Assembly (NCBI RefSeq): GCF_943734655.1
Contig: NC_071354.1
Coordinates: forward strand, 58,631,544 to 58,695,543
DNA length: 64,000 nucleotides
Reading direction: 5' to 3'
From: Sabethes cyaneus
Taxonomy: Eukaryota; Arthropoda; Insecta; Diptera; Culicidae
How positions within the stretch are numbered: position 1 is the stretch's first letter; every line of letters begins with the position of its first letter. The notes beneath the pieces are model-generated. The model was given only the letters and a program-made list of their open reading frames with translations, made no database searches and had not been told where the DNA came from. Positions 1 through 9,403 of this stretch are shown piece by piece. A program made the translations under genes and the position numbers.

Positions 1-203
1 GTTGTGACCTTAGTCTTGGAGCTTCGCTGCGAAGTAGGATGCCCGACCGGGGCCTGTGAACTCTCGCTGTCACTGTCATCACTCGATTCCGACAAACTTA
101 TAGCTTGTACCATGGGTAAATTAACTGCTACGGCAGGCTCTGCATGGTTATTGTTTGATTTGCGTCTCTTGTTTCCGTGGCGTATGGCTGTGGTGGAGCT
201 GCT
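1..203 (-). pseudogene. Truncated copy of the EAF-like gene
   Basis: This stretch is nearly identical to 5884-6086, inside the intact EAF-like gene, and reads in the same frame on the minus strand (lysine/arginine-rich patch, then AVNLPMVQAISLSESSDD, then the start of the second repeat unit). It runs off the left edge of the window. At 203/204 the homology stops inside the coding sequence and jumps to the gene's upstream flank, so everything encoding the conserved N-terminal domain and the start codon is missing (6087-7259 in the intact copy). It is therefore a broken duplicate. It spans the junction between the two internal repeat units, so the copied gene already carried that duplication. 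Confidence is high for the homology. Whether the rest of this copy is intact outside the window is unknown. Confidence 0.88.
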
Positions 204-295
204 AAAAGTACCTAATTCCGATTACCTAAGGCATGATTCATCTTTGAATCTTCACTAAAAAATAAAGCTTTGACATTTATTTACATGGTATGTGT
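204..295 (-). repeat. Duplicated upstream flank of the EAF-like gene
   Basis: About 92 bp match 7260-7351 with about one visible difference. In the intact locus this sequence lies upstream of the EAF-like start codon. Here it directly abuts the gene-body fragment at 1-203, which marks a deletion of about 1.17 kb inside a duplicated locus. Homology ends after 295. Confidence 0.88.
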
Positions 296-332
296 CTTTA
301 GTAAGTACTGTCCAAGTCTTTAGCAAGTGGAC

Positions 333-540
333 GTCCAACGCCTCTATGGTTCAAAGGTACAAGTACCAGCGAACCACATGCTCTGGCGGGTGTTGTGGGT
401 TCGAATCCGGTTATAATCTCAGATTACAGCTTGGTTCGACTCATGCACCTTCCAGCATTGGACAAAAGGTAGGAGTCAAAATGACTACTTGTCAAGCATA
501 GCTACCAATACCCCCCTTCCTTTCCGCTCTTCCCCTCCTG
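333..540 (+). mobile_element. tRNA-derived SINE, family A, copy 1
   Basis: A segment of about 208 bp whose near-identical inverted copy lies at 8845-9052. It holds an RNA polymerase III promoter of tRNA type: a box A-like TGGTTCAAAGGTA near 350 and a perfect box B GGTTCGAATCC near 400. The 3' part is a pyrimidine-rich stretch ending near 540. Two near-identical copies in opposite orientation plus the box A/box B pair identify a SINE. The family name is not assigned. Confidence 0.75.
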
Positions 541-1080
541 GTTTGAAATCAACTTAGTTCCTAAATTGTGTGTATACTGAGCTAAAGAACAAAAAAATAT
601 GCTTTTTTGGCACAACCTCGCCCCGGATGGCGGTAATGTTGACGTTTGACAAGTTCATAATTATTATATGTGATACGAATAACGTTTCATATTTGAACGA
701 GCAATTTTTTTTTGTAATTTGCCAAAAATATGCTTGTTTACGTTTCATCGCAAAATACATTCTCGGTTGGATGACAGCGATTAACGAAGATTAGCGATGA
801 GTGTGAGACAGAGATACCGAGCAAGCGACATTTGTGAGCGTAATCAATTCATATTTTGCTCACCTGTTTTTCCGTCGGCGATTCATCGCGAATGATCAGG
901 ATACGATAGAGTTGCCAGTTGATAAAATTTAAATCGCTGACGAGCAGGTGATGAGCCTTCATCGTGATGAAAATTTGCAACATTGGTTGGGTTTACAACA
1001 GTGTGTTGTTTGTTGGGAAGTCTGGTCTACTGCACGCTACGGCGCTGCTTATAGGTTCATGTTCTTTTATACCAAACTAA
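541..1080. other. Intergenic, no gene recognised
   Basis: Short frames only, with no recognisable protein. The stretch around 780-1050 is somewhat richer in GC than its surroundings and has the look of a dispersed mosquito repeat, but no ends are visible. Confidence 0.4.
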
Positions 1081-1181
1081 AAAATCCACGGATAGGAGTC
1101 AACCGGATTCGAATCCTACTCTTTTCCCCGGCCCCTAAATTTACCAATATTGTGTCACCCTTGAACCACAGAGGGCTGGCA
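1081..1181 (-). mobile_element. Diverged SINE-like fragment related to family A
   Basis: On the minus strand a box A-like TGGTTCAAGGGTG is followed by a box B-like GGATTCGAATCCGG. The 5' edge resembles that of the SINEs at 333-540 and 8845-9052, but the interior differs. It could be an old relative or a separate tRNA-derived SINE. Confidence 0.45.
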
Positions 1182-1665
1182 AAAAAGAATAAGTTTATTC
1201 CAATCCGTATCAAATATAATAAACTTCGAAGGAACACTGATTTTAGAACAAACGAAGTGTTAAATCGGGTCTTCGCCAAGGGCGCCATAATGTCACGCTA
1301 CGGAACTGATATTAAGTCATTAAGATATTAATGACCCTTATCTAAATTTCCGCTTTTTCTCCTTTAAGTCTAACCTTTGAGACACTAAAAAACTTATACT
1401 TCATTGCTTTCTTCCAAAAATACTAAGAGTATTTCTACTTTCTTGCGTTTCCGTCGTCTCTTGTAAAGATTATTGTCATAAAAAATAATTCAAATACCTG
1501 ACTTCAATAACAAGTCAACATAAAAACAACACACAAATTATTTTACATCTCATTTATTTACAAAAATGGTCATTTATTATTATTAAAGTTAAAAAGGAAC
1601 ACATTTTTAGATATTTAGAAAAAAAACAAAGGAATGGAAAAACAATCTTATCTTATACACTAATT
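1182..1665. other. AT-rich 3' flank of the KLC copy
   Basis: AT-rich DNA with no gene. On the minus strand an AATAAA hexamer lies near 1552, about 115 bp past the end of the kinesin light chain frame, and could be its old polyadenylation signal. Confidence 0.4.
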
Positions 1666-2779
1666 TTAATCTTCCTCGAACCTTAACCTATTAATCGCTA
1701 GTATCTTATTATTTTTGTGGTAATTTTTAGCAACCCTATTTCTCCTTGTCGTGGGCACTTTCAGTCGTGCAATTAGGTCAACTTTCATTCGCCTTACGCA
1801 ATTTTCTAATGTCGTAGCGGCCTTATGCTTCCGTTGTTTGTAGTATAACATTGAAAGAACCTTCAACGTTTCTCGGACCGTTGACGAATTCACTGCTGCT
1901 ACCTGGTGCCAGCTGCCATAAATTCCGTGTGGTGTGTTGTTATACGGCCTCTTGCGCTCACTGGCGGCTTCACGTTCCTCCGCGGTTTTCCAGATGGGTT
2001 TGCTGTCACCGTCAATAGGGCCAAAGTTGATTTCGTGTACCCTTGTAAGTACCTCTTTGTAGAGTTTTTCTGCATCGGCCGACTTGCCCTGCTTCAGGTA
2101 ACAGTCAGCCAAATATTTTACAGTAGTCACAACGGTGGGGTCATCTTGTCCTGGGTCATCTTGTCGATTCGTAAATCTGGTGGGCCCGCTTGCAATAGAG
2201 TTCTACATTTTTATACTTGCACTGGTTCTGGCACAGTGCTGCCAAGTAAAGGAGTTCCTTGGCTACATCCAGATGATTTTCACCCGACACTCGTTCTCTA
2301 ATTTCCACAGCTCTCCTGCAGCGTAGTTCCGCTTCCTGCAACTTGCCGCTTCTCCCAAGCAGGACTGCCAGGTTGTTTAAAGTTAAGGCAACAGCCAGAT
2401 GATAACTCCGAGAGTTTTCTCCCGAATAGCCCAGTGCATCGTTTAATAGATATTCTGCCTCCACGTATTTTTGCTGGTCTTGATATTCCAGCGCGAGGAC
2501 AGTCAGCATTGTCGCCACGTCTGGGTGATCGTGGCCGTATGTTCTCTCGAGTTCTTGCACAGTTTCCTTGCAAAGGAGATACCATCCGCAGCGGCCTTCT
2601 GAGGTGTATTTAATAGCCCGATTACGGATTTTCTGCATTAGGATGCATTCTGCATTTTGCTGTTGTTTCTCCGCCTCGAAACTCTGAAGGTGTAATAAAA
2701 ACTTTTGTAACATACGATTATCTTTTGTTGTTCGATCCATGTTGTTATTTTTATTCACTGAAAGTTTTGGAGAATTCAA
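1666..2779 (-). pseudogene. Kinesin light chain retrocopy, frameshifted
   Basis: Two minus-strand frames, 2779-2156 and 2160-1666, together cover the TPR region of a kinesin light chain, the cargo-binding subunit of kinesin-1. Seen: the family hallmarks GHDHPDVATML, LTLNNLAVLLGRSGKLQEAE, NHLDVAKELLYLAALCQNQ, YLADCYLKQGKSADAEKLYK, then a 3' segment with NKPIW-like SKPIWKTAEERE and GIYGSWHQV. A +1-type frameshift near 2156 splits the fifth repeat. It falls between two 11-bp direct repeats (2140-2150 and 2155-2165), as expected of replication slippage. The N-terminal heptad coiled coil that binds kinesin heavy chain is mostly absent, and no introns interrupt the TPRs. I infer a processed, decayed copy. 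A functional paralogue of two frames is possible but less likely. Confidence 0.85.
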
Positions 2780-2795
2780 GTTATTAACAGTTCAC

Positions 2796-2932
2796 TGAGT
2801 TAGAGTTAATAGGACCATAGCAACTGGCTATGCAATGGTCCTGTACTCTAACAGCTGGCTGCGAAGTCTGTTGTATGAAAAACAGAAGGTCAAGTTTCGA
2901 TAACGGAATGTAGTACCTAGGCTTTCTTTTAA
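2796..2932 (+). mobile_element. SINE family B fragment, copy 1
   Basis: Shares its body with six other places in the window (best full copy 24358-24556): CTGTACTCTAACAGCTGGCT, then CAGAAGGTCAAGTTTCGATA and a GTAGTACCTAGGCTTT end. The tRNA-like head is missing, so this is a 5'-truncated copy. Confidence 0.75.
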
Positions 2933-3310
2933 GAGTTCACTGATATACTAAAGCAAATCTGCCGGAGAGTCGAAATTTATTTGATTTGATGAATAAGCTA
3001 AGTTTACCTAGCATTTGTTAGTTTCCAGGTAAATGTAAATTTACTAAATTCTAATGCATATGGAAGTAAAGATTCGGGAACTGGAAGGGATTACAAAACC
3101 AGATTTTGGGCCACATTTCTGGTCAGATTTGATTGGATTAGATTTTGAACCATGTTCTGGACCGTATTTTTTAGCTGCCCTAGAATGCGAACCAATTTTT
3201 GACGTAGGACTACGTCTAACGGCAAGTTTTAAGATAGGGTCTTCGGTGCTGTACAGCCCTCCTACTACTAGCTCAATCCAAAACCGGGGATTCAGAAGCT
3301 GAATGTATGT

Positions 3311-3410
3311 TACTAAGCGGCTGTGATTCGCCCACACCGGCATAGCTCCGCTCGGGGATTTGTTGCTAAGCGGCTGCGAAGTCACCCACACCGGCCTAGC
3401 TGAAGCGTAG
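3311..3410. repeat. Two-copy tandem repeat, period about 53 bp
   Basis: TACTAAGCGGCTG at 3311 recurs as TGCTAAGCGGCTG at 3364, each followed by a CCCACACCGGC...TAGCT segment. The two units are about 80% alike by eye. Confidence 0.65.
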
Positions 3411-3479
3411 TGCATGAAATCCTATTTCGACTATCGATATGCCGTACTTTCTCTAGTACGACGAGCACAGCAAGGTTCA

Positions 3480-3760
3480 GCGGCATCGTCCCACTACGTG
3501 GATGCCAAATGCAATACACTCTAGCAGCAATGCAGCTACACGGTCGATGGATTTGATGTCCCGTGAGTAAACTGTTACCGTTCTAGTCACTATTCCACTA
3601 CCCAAAATATCACGAGTTGCTGCGAACCGATAACACGATCGATAAAACTGAAGTCCCGTTGGTAAAACGTTGTTAGTGCCAGGACAAATCCTGGTCCTGG
3701 TTCTGTGATCGTCGTAAGAAGGGCCGGTTACCAACGGGACTGTGATATTATTATGCAACT
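3480..3760. repeat. Degenerate tandem repeat with nested foldbacks
   Basis: Two units of about 95 bp (starting near 3537 and 3633) share ACACG.TCGAT and GTCCCGT..GTAAA. AGTCCCGTTGGTAA at 3652-3665 is exactly complementary to TTACCAACGGGACT at 3728-3741, and CCAGGA/TCCTGG form a smaller hairpin between them. This resembles a foldback element remnant. Confidence 0.5.
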
Positions 3761-3771
3761 AGGTTGACCCG

Positions 3772-3787
3772 TCGTGGCTAGCCACGA
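3772..3787. repeat. 16-bp perfect palindrome
   Basis: TCGTGGCTAGCCACGA is identical to its own reverse complement. It sits just outside the foldback block. No function is assigned. Confidence 0.6.
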
Positions 3788-4363
3788 TACCAAAACCTTT
3801 GAAAATGTAATAAGGTTTACAATTCTATAGCAAATTTATTAGTGAAACAGCTTTAAAATTGGCAACCTTCCATTAATTAAAAGACGTGTAATTTACAAAC
3901 GAAGCAAAATCGGATTAGATAAAAGGGCAAAAATCTACCAATTGTAAAGAACGTGCTGATCAAGGGAAGTACTCAATTTTAAAACCGAGACAAAATTTAA
4001 ATTCGGTGTCGCCAAAAGTATGTTTGCAGAAAATATTGATTGCATTATCCCGGGCAGACATTCGCTGTCTAACCCGCTGTCACTCGTTGGACCACAACTA
4101 CAAAACCATCCTTCGTTTTAGTAAATCGGACAAACTCTCAGATTAGCTGTTTGTTTGAAATCGTGCCAATGCAATACAAAATCTTTGGATATTGGCGATT
4201 TGAACTGCTTATTTGCAACCCAGTCCCATGAAAAAAATAGAATACTTTTGAAACACTTTAAATAAAATACTTTACAGAAAATGGCTGCGAACGGACTGAA
4301 CTCAAGACTCACGTTTATTCCCCTATTTATACATCGTTCGATAATAGCTTATTGTTACTATAT

Positions 4364-4430
4364 CTAGCCAGAACAACAATAGCGCTTTGTCTCATCTTCG
4401 ACCGAGCACACTGATTGTTGTTCTGCTAGA
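4364..4430. repeat. Hairpin-forming inverted repeat, 16-bp stem
   Basis: The left arm contains CAGAACAACAAT (4369-4380) and the right arm ATTGTTGTTCTG (4414-4425). The match extends to CTAG on both sides with one bulged base. The loop is about 33 nt. It could be a small foldback repeat or a structured RNA, and nothing else supports a gene. Confidence 0.5.
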
Positions 4431-4885
4431 TGTGAAGGTCAACGCGGTCATATTGCGGCTTTGTGCCGCAACACACAGCTTTAGGGTACCGCCAGAGTGC
4501 AAGCGACATGCGACGCGACGCGACATTTCTTGCAGAAGTTATACGCGCAGCCCTTTTTCGCCCGAAGCAGGACTGTGCATTTAGCAACATGAGAGCGAAG
4601 TCGTGTCGCGTCGCTATCGCGTTTACTCTGTACGGGGCCTTAGCCATAACCTTCTGAACAAGCGAGAAACTTTCAACGAACTAACTTGGGATACTAGCGA
4701 CTAGAGAAAAATAGAGATTTTGTAATGAGATAATAAATTTCAACTTAATTGGCTTTTCCCATTCAAAGCATTTAATCTTTATTTAGACTATGTGTCAGAT
4801 GAAGTAAAGCAATAAATAAATAAATTACCGATTAGTCAACGATTTTTAGGTAAAGGAATGAAAAACGTTTGGTTTGCTTAACTTT
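4431..4885. other. Intergenic, no gene recognised
   Basis: A GC-richer patch with recurring GCGACGCG/GCGTCGC words at 4500-4620, then AT-rich DNA. No convincing coding potential. Confidence 0.35.
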
Positions 4886-4891
4886 TTTATT
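4886..4891 (-). terminator. Candidate polyadenylation signal of the EAF-like gene
   Basis: On the minus strand AATAAA occurs about 150 nt past the EAF-like stop codon. It is the only hexamer noted at a suitable distance. The assignment rests on position alone. Confidence 0.4.
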
Positions 4892-5042
4892 CGACTGTCA
4901 AGGGGAGCTTATTCTCATATCGTTTATATAAAAATACTTTTTTTATCAAATGAGGAAAGATATACTACACTATAACTATAAAATACATCAGTTGTGTATG
5001 ATAAAACAAAATCACTTTTTTTCCGTCCATGAATGTCCGCTC

Positions 5043-6998
5043 TTAATCTGAATCCGTATCGGACTCGGATAGACATAGATCCTTCGCCAGCTGATTCTCA
5101 ATAGCCATACCGGCATGGCTTACGATCGCTGACCAGCTTTGGTCTTTCATAGGAGAACTTTTTGCATCAGACGAGCTACTATCGGAACTGCTATCGGAGT
5201 CAGAGCTACTATCGGAGTCAGAGCTACTCTCGCTGTCACTGTCATCACTCGATTCCGACGAACTTATTGTACCTGTGACGAAAGTATTCCGCTGCGCAGA
5301 AGCTTGTACCATGGGTAAATTAACTGCTACGGCAGGCTCTGCATGGTTTTTGTGTGATTTGTGTCTCTTGTTTCCGTGGCGTATGGCTGTGGTCGAGCTG
5401 CTGTGCATTTGCGCCTGTGCCGTTGAGACTGACGACGAATCCTTATTCGGAATACTCGGCAATGTCTGTTGACGATTATAGGCACTCCAGGCCGGGGCCT
5501 TCGAACTCTTGTTTGGGTGTTGCTGCATTTGAGTTTGTCTCGGTGGTACAGACAAAGATGGCACAGTCATAGAATCATTTCCGTCATTTATATCAATATC
5601 TGGAACACTCGGCAATGACTGTTGAGCATTGCTAGTCCCGAACGAGGCCTGTGGACTCTTGTTGGGATGGTAGGAGGGCGAGTTTGGCAATGGCGAAAGC
5701 ATTGGAATGAGATTGGCGGGACTGTTCTTGCGTGAACCTGTTGTGAGCTTAGTTTTGGAACTTCGCCGCGAAGTAGGATTCCCGATCGGGTCGTGTGAAC
5801 TCTTATTAGGGTGGCAGGAAGAAGAGTTTAGCAGCGGTGAATGTTTTGTACCGAGATTCTTGGGACTGTTCTTGCGTGAATCTGTTGTGACCTTAGTCCT
5901 GGAGCTTCGCTGCGAAGTAAAATGCCCGACCGGGGCCTGTGAACTCTCGCTGTCACTGTCATCACTCGATTCCGACAAACTTATAGCTTGTACCATGGGT
6001 AAATTAACTGCTACGGCAGGCTCTGCATGGTTGTTATTTGATTTGCGTCTCTTGTTTCCGTGGCGTATGGCTGTGGTCGAGCTGCTGTGCATTTGCGCCT
6101 GTGCCGTTGGGACTGACAAAGAATCCTTATGCGGAATACTCGGCAATGTCTGTTGAGGACTATAGGCACTCCAGGCTGGGGCCTCCGAACTCTTGTTTGG
6201 GTATTGCTGCATTTGAGTTTGTCTCGTTGGAACAGACAAAGATGGCACAGTCATAGAATCATTTCCGTCATTTATATCGATAGCTGGAACACTTGGCAAT
6301 GACTGTTGAGCATTGCTAGTCCCGAACGAGGCCTGTGGACTCTTGTTGGGATGGTAGGAGGGCGAGTTTGGTAACGGTGAAAGCATTGGAATGATATTGA
6401 CGGGACTGTTCTTGCGTGAACCTGTTGTGACTTTAGTTTTGTAACTTCGCCGCGATGTAGGATTCCCGACCGGATCGTGTGAACTCTTATTATGATAGCA
6501 GGAAGAAGAGTTTGGCAGCGGTGACTGTTTTGTCCCAAGTTTCGTGGGACTGTTCTTGCGTAAATCTGTTGTGACCTTAGTCTTGGAGCTTCGCCGCGAA
6601 GTAAAATTTTTCATCTTCGTCGAAGATGGTAGCACTGGGGGCTGAGCGACTTTGCATTCAGTTCTAATCTTTTTGACTTGCACATTGCTGCACAGCCTTT
6701 CGAGTGTAATTTCCCCCGTAACATGGTCGATAATAAGCACACAATCCTTCATGCTGTAATCTCGTTGGTTTCCCTTGAACACCGTGTTGGAAACTCCGGA
6801 ACTATCTGTATGTGGCACGGTAACTGTTACTTCTTTGTTGGTTCCAACTTCTAGCGTTGCTGGCTTGTTGGTGTCCACACTGGCTGGTTTGAAGTCATAC
6901 TTTAAAGTATGATACGCGGTCTGAGCAGATGGATTGGTAAACGTGACTCCCAATTTCAACTCGCGGATCTCCGGTCCCAAGCTTAAGCGGCAGGCCAT
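5043..6998 (-). CDS. ELL-associated factor (EAF) homologue, expanded tail
   Basis: An intact 651-residue frame. EAF proteins bind and stimulate the ELL elongation factor in super/little elongation complexes in the nucleus. Residues 8-112 match the conserved EAF N-terminal domain: IRELKLG, YHTLKYDFKPASVD, VTVTVPHTDSSGV, VFKGNQRDY and ITLERLCSNVQVKK. The C-terminus ends in an acidic motif (LCLSESDTDSD) that resembles the end of EAF1/EAF2. Between them lies a serine/proline-rich, probably disordered region made of two tandem units of 228 residues (132-359 and 360-587), followed by an S/D tract at about 578-609. The basic patch RHGNKRRKS may be a nuclear signal. The ATG at 6998 begins the conserved domain almost at once. 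No introns are visible, so it may be a retrogene or an intronless parent. It appears longer than typical insect EAFs because of the duplication. Confidence 0.87.
   Translation of the reverse strand: MACRLSLGPEIRELKLGVTFTNPSAQTAYHTLKYDFKPASVDTNKPATLEVGTNKEVTVTVPHTDSSGVSNTVFKGNQRDYSMKDCVLIIDHVTGEITLERLCSNVQVKKIRTECKVAQPPVLPSSTKMKNFTSRRSSKTKVTTDLRKNSPTKLGTKQSPLPNSSSCYHNKSSHDPVGNPTSRRSYKTKVTTGSRKNSPVNIIPMLSPLPNSPSYHPNKSPQASFGTSNAQQSLPSVPAIDINDGNDSMTVPSLSVPTRQTQMQQYPNKSSEAPAWSAYSPQQTLPSIPHKDSLSVPTAQAQMHSSSTTAIRHGNKRRKSNNNHAEPAVAVNLPMVQAISLSESSDDSDSESSQAPVGHFTSQRSSRTKVTTDSRKNSPKNLGTKHSPLLNSSSCHPNKSSHDPIGNPTSRRSSKTKLTTGSRKNSPANLIPMLSPLPNSPSYHPNKSPQASFGTSNAQQSLPSVPDIDINDGNDSMTVPSLSVPPRQTQMQQHPNKSSKAPAWSAYNRQQTLPSIPNKDSSSVSTAQAQMHSSSTTAIRHGNKRHKSHKNHAEPAVAVNLPMVQASAQRNTFVTGTISSSESSDDSDSESSSDSDSSSDSDSSSDSSSSDAKSSPMKDQSWSAIVSHAGMAIENQLAKDLCLSESDTDSD
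5238..6605 (-). repeat. Two 684-bp tandem units inside the EAF-like gene
   Basis: Unit 1 (6605-5922) and unit 2 (5921-5238) encode the same 228-residue segment with scattered substitutions. Each unit also contains a 48-residue sub-repeat (T-S-R-R-S.KTK.TT.SRKNSP at residues 133, 181, 361 and 409). The reading frame is kept throughout, which suggests the expansion is tolerated or selected. Confidence 0.88.
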
Positions 6999-7119
6999 TT
7001 TCTAACTTCTTGAAATAGTACACCAATTATTTAAACTAAACGACTGGCAATTTTGCTATACTGCGATTACTGGTTTCAAAACTTAAAATTTTAAGGCTTT
7101 AATGCGTGAAGCACAACCG

Positions 7120-7160
7120 AATACTAAATTCACCGAACAGCAATTCTAGAATATATATAC
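7120..7160 (-). promoter_or_regulatory. Candidate core promoter of the EAF-like gene
   Basis: On the minus strand TATATATA (around 7150-7158) lies about 150 bp upstream of the ATG, and an initiator-like TTTAGT follows about 32 bp downstream. The arrangement is right for an arthropod TATA promoter, but AT-rich DNA gives such matches by chance. Confidence 0.33.
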
Positions 7161-7351
7161 AACTGGAGATGTAATTACCTACGAATGATCCAGATAGTAA
7201 ACAGTAACAGAAGTAAACTACCTTCACATGAGGTAGCTAGTAACCTGCTTACCTACCGTAAAAGTACCTAATTCCGATCACCTAAGGCATGATTCATCTT
7301 TGAATCTTCACTAAAAAATAAAGCTTTGACATTTATTTACATGGTATGTGT

Positions 7352-7929
7352 ATGGTTATTACTTTCAATTATGTTTCATGGAAAAATATTAAATTACCTA
7401 AATTATTTACCGAAAGTTAAAAAAATGCATCGAAGTAAGATGTATCAGTGCACCTCATCATCATCAATCAATTTTAAGGGGTGAATCTAATTCCGATCTC
7501 GTCATGATAAGCTGTTAAAGTATAAAACTATAGTCAACTTGTACCAAATGGATCGGAAATGTTTTGCGTTTATATTTTCTGAAGACAATCCCCTTACCAG
7601 TCATATTCTGCTTACGTTAATGATCATTAGATTAATATTCATAAAATTTGTGTACCCGAGAGCTCGACAAGCGGACTATAAAATTTTACCCTTCTTTTAT
7701 CTTCGTTCAATTGTTAATTAAAATTAGGTCAAATTTGACGTTGTCGTAAAGTTTTGATCAAAAATAATAGTAAAAATCAAATCAGAAAGGTTGTGTTCGA
7801 GAGATGACCGCGTAGTTGGCGTAGAACTACGTTAGGCTGGTTTTCGCGAAGAAACCTCGAATATTAAAGAAAACTTTTTACACCATGTTGGTATATATGT
7901 AGCATAAATTATTATTTCTTATTGTTTTT
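7352..7929. other. Intergenic, AT-rich
   Basis: No gene recognised. A short inverted repeat (CGTAGTT...AACTACG, about 7812-7832) recalls the GACGTAG/CTACGTC motif seen in MITEs elsewhere in the window. Confidence 0.35.
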
Positions 7930-8070
7930 TTGACGATTCTACGCCATCTTTTAGTCATCTCTTTATTTTCTTTTCTTCGTGTATTATTTTGTATCTCTCT
8001 GCCACATTTTTGTGGTATTTTCATGACCTTTTTATCATTTTTTCATCTTTTTTCGTCGTTTTGGACGTCG
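7925..8070 (+). repeat. Pyrimidine-rich TTTTC/CGTC tract
   Basis: The plus strand is almost purely T/C with recurring CATCTTTT, TTTTTCGTCG and TCATTTTTTC. The open frames it gives are low-complexity (F/L/S) and are not genes. The same style of tract occurs at 9440-9920, 58570-59415 and 60600-60740. Confidence 0.6.
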
Positions 8071-8844
8071 CACATAGGAGTATTTGAGCCGAAAAGTTGG
8101 CCAAAAGTATTGTTGATCATTTTTATTAGAGTAAACAAGCGTATGAGAGAAAAATAGTATCATTAGTTCTATGAAGCATTTTTTTATGGAATAATGTTTG
8201 TATCTACCTAGTAGTGTAGCAGACATTTTCTGCTATTGCTTTTAATGTAGTTGAAGAATGGAAAATTTGTGTATAAAGAGAGAGAGCCTATTCCAGATCC
8301 AGCATGTACTTATTTTTCTTACGAAACAGGCCTTTTAACTGATAACACGCTTATCGAATGAATTGCGTAATGAAGTGACTCAAAGCATGCGCAAATTTGA
8401 TAGAAATTTAAGAAATTTTAATTTAAAGATTAAAGAAATTGATAGAAATTAAAGAGTTTTTCTTATAATACCTAAAATTTCTTGTTCAATTAGTTTATAG
8501 AGTATTCCTCTGATGTCTCACAAACACAATGACATAAAATTTATCTTTCAAATGCTTCAAATTTCATGATAGTAAAAATTATCATAAGAAAAATGCTGCG
8601 AAATTGAATATTTTATCATTTAGTAAAAAGTTTTTATTTCATAAAATTGCAAAAATTTCACTCACAACCCTCTTTCTGGGACTTTAAGCTACCAAATGGC
8701 ATCAAAGATTGTGATGAGAAATGGTGAGAACATAAACAAATATCACTTTAAAGTAGCAACATATTTATTAATATTTTTTTGAAACGATGGTTCTACAATT
8801 GATGAAGGGACGGTAGGGGAAAGAAGTGAAAATTTTTTGGTGAA
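8071..8844. other. Intergenic, AT-rich
   Basis: The first 45 bp (GAGTATTTG and TGGCCAAAA words) reappear inverted at 9404-9447, next to the second pyrimidine tract. Otherwise nothing recognisable. Confidence 0.35.
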
Positions 8845-9052
8845 GGAGAGGAAGAGCGGAAAGGAAGGGGGGGGTATTGGTGGCTATGCTTGACAAGTAG
8901 TCTTTTTGACTCCTACCTTTTGTCCAATGCTGGAAGGTGCATGAGTCGAACCAAGCTGTAATCTGAGATTATAACCGGATTCGAACCCCCAACACCCGCC
9001 AGGGCATGTGGTTCGCTGGTACTTGTACCTTTGAACCATAGAGGCGCTGGAC
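8845..9052 (-). mobile_element. tRNA-derived SINE, family A, copy 2
   Basis: Inverted, almost identical partner of 333-540. On the minus strand it begins GCGCCTCTATGGTTC, then box A, box B (GGTTCGAATCC) and the pyrimidine-rich tail. The closeness of the two copies suggests recent activity or gene conversion. Confidence 0.75.
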
Positions 9053-9403
9053 AAAAGGAGACCGCAAAATCCATATTTATGCTATTTTGCTATAATAAAT
9101 ACTGCTCGCTTGTCATCATTATATTCATTGAAATCTAAAGTCTATATCAACAAATAATTGTAAAATCTTTGAGTTTAAAAATCTTTTTTACAGCTGGTCG
9201 ATAGGATATATATAGCCTTAGAAATGTGAGAGACAAAATCCTTACCTATATGAGCAAAAATATATGGCTCATTTTTACTCGAAGTTTGACAGCTCTATGC
9301 AAGATGTACACAAAACAAATGGTTTCAAAATTAACGTTACATTGTGTTATCTGGAAAGACAGCGAGGCTTAATTGGAGGGGATAGAACAAGTTTTAATTT
9401 TCC

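Larger units (their letters stand above)
2933..4363. other. Intergenic with several short repeats
   Basis: No gene recognised. It holds a palindromic motif at 3201-3216 (GACGTAGGACTACGTC), a two-copy tandem repeat at 3311-3410, a degenerate tandem/foldback block at 3480-3760 and a 16-bp perfect palindrome at 3772-3787. Confidence 0.45.

Noticed and set aside
395..410. Box B of a possible tRNA gene
   Set aside because: The stretch around it does not form a cloverleaf and is repeated as part of a SINE at 8845-9052.
5275..6256. Plus-strand frames inside the EAF-like gene
   Set aside because: They are antisense shadows of the serine-rich repeats and recur in each repeat unit.
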